15,697 nt of DNA, taken from positions 1 to 15,697 of the forward strand of contig JAEOTJ010000319.1 of the NCBI GenBank assembly GCA_016839905.1, given 5' to 3'. Position numbers and translations under genes: made by a program. This document shows, one piece after another, positions 13,713-15,697 of this stretch (position 1 is the stretch's first letter; every line of letters begins with the position of its first letter). Origin of the DNA: Promethearchaeota archaeon (GTDB lineage: Archaea > Asgardarchaeota > Lokiarchaeia > Sigynarchaeales > SOKP01). The notes under the pieces were generated by a model, which saw nothing but the letters and a program-made list of their open reading frames with translations, did not search any database and was not told the origin of the DNA.

Positions 13713-14684
13713 GTGAAAGAGAAAGACCGACAGGACTTAGAGAGTTCAATTTGTTCTCATATGAGCGTAAAGCAAGAAAGGGGCTTTTCTGTTTGCCAGG
13801 ATTGTGGGGAGGTTTTAGGTAAGAGCCTCACTTTTGATAATAAAACATTTTTGAAACGTTATTCAGAATCTCAAAGAGATTATGAAAGAAAAATTAAATC
13901 GTTAGATTTAAAAGCTAAACAAGATCCGAACATTGCAAAAAAATATAAAGATTTGAGAAAAAAAGAGATTTGGTATCGAGATCCTAAGGAAAGTTATAGA
14001 GAACAGAGAGAATTCATAGGAATGCTTGGAAATTTAGGGATTGATGTAAATATTAATAAAGCCAAGTTTCAGCGAATCAAAGATAGATATTTTTTCTTTA
14101 ATAAGCATCATCGAGAAACTTATCAAAATATGGTTATTATTTTTCTAGCAATATTTTGGATGGAAATTAAAGAGACTTCAAAATCGCGTATAGAAGAATT
14201 TATAGAAGCATGTGTCGAGTTGGGGCATAAGATAAATAAAAAGATGCTTAATAATGCAATGTTAAAAGTGAAAAAAACTGAAAAAAAGCAAAAAAAAATG
14301 CAAAAACTACCAAATTTGGAAGTAGAAATTAAAAACAAAATTAAGATTTTATTCCAAAAAGATATAAATGGAATTCCCTTTGAATTAGTAAAAAATAATT
14401 TTCCTAATAATTATGAATATGAAAAATTAAAAATAGAAATGCAACTTTTAGCTGATGAATTTTTAAATAAGATTTCTCACGATAGTTTAAAAAATCTAAA
14501 TCATAAAGCTTTTACTGCTGGTTTAATTTATTATATTTCACAAACATTATCAAATCGTAAAATATTTACACAAAAAATTATTGAAGAAGCAACTAAATTC
14601 TCGAGTACTACAATAAGAAAGAAATATAACATTCTAAAAGAGATTATAGGAGATCCAAAAAATCCAAAAGAAAGAAAAGTATAG
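13713..14684 (+). CDS. Divergent TFB-like protein, no recognisable B-reader/linker
   Basis: A 323-residue protein with an N-terminal TFB-type zinc ribbon (Cys14, His16, Cys28, Cys31 in SICSHM and FSVCQDCGEVLG) and a C-terminal stretch ~245-312 that matches the last TFB cyclin-like repeat: NHKAFTAGLIYYISQTL (263-279) and TQKIIEEATKFSSTTIRKKY (286-305). Between them the familiar B-reader and linker (R-T-x-x-P-x-T type) are not visible. Instead there is a highly charged, probably helical segment (~45-105), a helical middle (~115-185) that may be a degenerate first repeat, and a Lys-rich stretch KKTEKKQKKMQK (187-198). GTG 13713 follows AAGGT at 13700-13704. The P-type ATPase gene starts 18 nt after the stop. 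It may be a specialised initiation factor, or a regulator that binds promoters without driving open-complex formation. TFB kinship is fairly sure; role is open. Confidence 0.72.
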   Translation: MKEKDRQDLESSICSHMSVKQERGFSVCQDCGEVLGKSLTFDNKTFLKRYSESQRDYERKIKSLDLKAKQDPNIAKKYKDLRKKEIWYRDPKESYREQREFIGMLGNLGIDVNINKAKFQRIKDRYFFFNKHHRETYQNMVIIFLAIFWMEIKETSKSRIEEFIEACVELGHKINKKMLNNAMLKVKKTEKKQKKMQKLPNLEVEIKNKIKILFQKDINGIPFELVKNNFPNNYEYEKLKIEMQLLADEFLNKISHDSLKNLNHKAFTAGLIYYISQTLSNRKIFTQKIIEEATKFSSTTIRKKYNILKEIIGDPKNPKERKV

Positions 14685-14685
14685 A

Positions 14686-14707
14686 AACATTGATTACAAT
14701 CAATGTT
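14686..14707. promoter_or_regulatory. Perfect 10-bp inverted repeat covering the ATPase start codon
   Basis: The arms AACATTGATT (14686-14695) and AATCAATGTT (14698-14707) are exact reverse complements separated by AC. The right arm contains the ATG at 14703-14705 of the P-type ATPase; the left arm begins two bases after the stop of the TFB-like gene. In DNA it could be an operator; in the mRNA it would be a hairpin hiding the start codon, though with a 2-nt spacer the closing pairs would have to open to make a loop. Confidence 0.5.
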
Positions 14708-15697
14708 AAATTCTAAGACAATTAAAAGAAATTACTATTCTCAATCAATAGAGGATTTAATTAATGAATTTAATACTAATCCTGAATCTGGACTAACATT
14801 TTCTGAAATTGAGAAGAAAAAAATAGATTTTGGTAGTAACGAGCTACCAAAAATTAAAAAAAGTATTTGGAGGATTTATCTCTCACCTCTTTTTAATTTC
14901 TTAATTGTAATATTAATAGTTACTGGAATAATCATCATAATCTTAGGGGACTCAGGACCAACAGTGGTAATTATTTTTATTGTAGTAATTATAAATTCAG
15001 CAACTGCCATTATTCAACAATATAGAGCGCAAAAAGTGTTAGAATCTTTAATAGAAATATCCGCTTTAAGAGCTAAAGTAATACGAGAAGGAGATCAAAG
15101 GGAAATTCAAACTAATGAATTAGTCCCTGGAGATATTGTTATGTTAAACCAAGGAGATAAAATACCTGCGGATGGTAGAATTATTGAACACATGAATCTT
15201 ATTATTAATGAAGCATCATTAACTGGAGAAAGCGAGCCAATTGAAAAGAACAGTAATCTAATAGCAGGAAAGGATCTTTCAATTCAAAACCAGAAAAATA
15301 TGGTATTCATGGGGACTTTTGTTCAAGCAGGAAGGGCAAAAATATTAATTACAAGAACAGGAATTAATACAGAAATAGGAAAAATTTCTCAAAAGATAAA
15401 TGAAATGGGTAATATTGAAGATATTCCATTAACGAGAAAATTAAATAGATTAGGATATATTTTAGGAATTGTAGTTATTATCAATCTCATTATACTAATT
15501 ATTTATAAATTTGCATTATTAAACATTCAAGGAAATTTTATAAAAGATGAAATAATCAGAGCTATTGTAAATTCTATCTTAAGAGCAATGAATGTTGTTC
15601 CGATAAACTTACCTTTATTATCAACGCTCGTTTTAATTACAGGTGTTTTAAATATGGCACAAAGTGGTGTCATAATTAAGAATTTATCATCAATAGA
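14703..15697 (+). CDS. P-type cation ATPase (P2-like), N-terminal part, cut by window edge
   Basis: 331 codons of an open frame running off the window. The N-terminus has the P2 cation-ATPase layout: actuator leader with GLTFSEIEKKKIDFGSNELP (30-49), helices M1 and M2 (~62-105), actuator domain with ELVPGDIVMLNQGDKIPADG (139-158) and the dephosphorylation motif LTGESEP (173-179), then M3 (~251-272) and M4 (~296-318). After M4, GVIIKNLSS (322-330) matches the segment preceding the phosphorylated D-K-T-G, which lies beyond the edge. The M4 motif reads PINLP (300-304) where Ca2+ and Na+/K+ pumps have PEGLP, so the ion-coordinating Glu is missing and the substrate is uncertain. ATG 14703 is the first start after an in-frame TGA at 14691. 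It follows the TFB-like gene by 18 nt on the same strand, suggesting co-transcription. Confidence 0.9.
   Translation, partial: MLNSKTIKRNYYSQSIEDLINEFNTNPESGLTFSEIEKKKIDFGSNELPKIKKSIWRIYLSPLFNFLIVILIVTGIIIIILGDSGPTVVIIFIVVIINSATAIIQQYRAQKVLESLIEISALRAKVIREGDQREIQTNELVPGDIVMLNQGDKIPADGRIIEHMNLIINEASLTGESEPIEKNSNLIAGKDLSIQNQKNMVFMGTFVQAGRAKILITRTGINTEIGKISQKINEMGNIEDIPLTRKLNRLGYILGIVVIINLIILIIYKFALLNIQGNFIKDEIIRAIVNSILRAMNVVPINLPLLSTLVLITGVLNMAQSGVIIKNLSSI

Overview
The window reads as archaeal chromosome: about 30% GC by eye, two genes of the TFB/TFIIB initiation-factor family, TATA-like boxes, oligo-T terminators, frequent TTG/GTG starts, and archaeal-type 6-phospho-3-hexuloisomerase, split MgtE/SLC41-like transporters and a PhoU/TrkA_C protein. 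The mix, together with a free-standing SET domain and a long HEAT-repeat protein, would suit an Asgard (Lokiarchaeia-like) archaeon. That placement is inference; no marker gene in the window proves it.

Layout. (1) 1-620: the edge of an IS630-type insertion sequence, visibly richer in GC than its surroundings, with the N-terminal transposase frame on the minus strand and a probable -1 frameshift site just before the window edge. (2) 799-3659: a small unknown protein (+), a phosphoribosyltransferase (-) and, divergent from it, a 554-residue HEAT-repeat protein (+). (3) 3895-6273: a three-gene plus-strand cluster of two tandem MgtE/SLC41-like five-helix halves and a duplicated PhoU-TrkA_C protein, most simply a two-subunit divalent-cation transporter with its cytosolic regulator. 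(4) 6290-6770: a decayed transposase fragment. (5) 6823-7817: hexulose-phosphate isomerase and a SET-domain protein (+), meeting an AP endonuclease IV (-) tail to tail with a 4-nt overlap. (6) 8761-9294: a six-helix unknown membrane protein (+), meeting an aldehyde:ferredoxin oxidoreductase-family gene (-) stop to stop. (7) 9295-11594: that AOR gene and, upstream of it, a nitroreductase, both minus strand and possibly one redox transcription unit. (8) 11942-15697: a recognisable TFB (+), a four-helix membrane protein (-), a strongly divergent TFB-like protein (+) and, 18 nt behind it, the N-terminal third of a P2-type cation ATPase (+) running off the window.

The least conventional part is the right end. 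A TFB-like protein that keeps a zinc-ribbon signature and a C-terminal cyclin-like fold, but in which I cannot recognise a B-reader/linker, sits directly before a P-type ATPase whose M4 PEGLP-type motif reads PINLP. A perfect 10-bp inverted repeat covers the ATPase start codon. A specialised initiation factor or ex-TFB regulator coupled to an atypical ion pump is a testable idea, not a demonstrated system.
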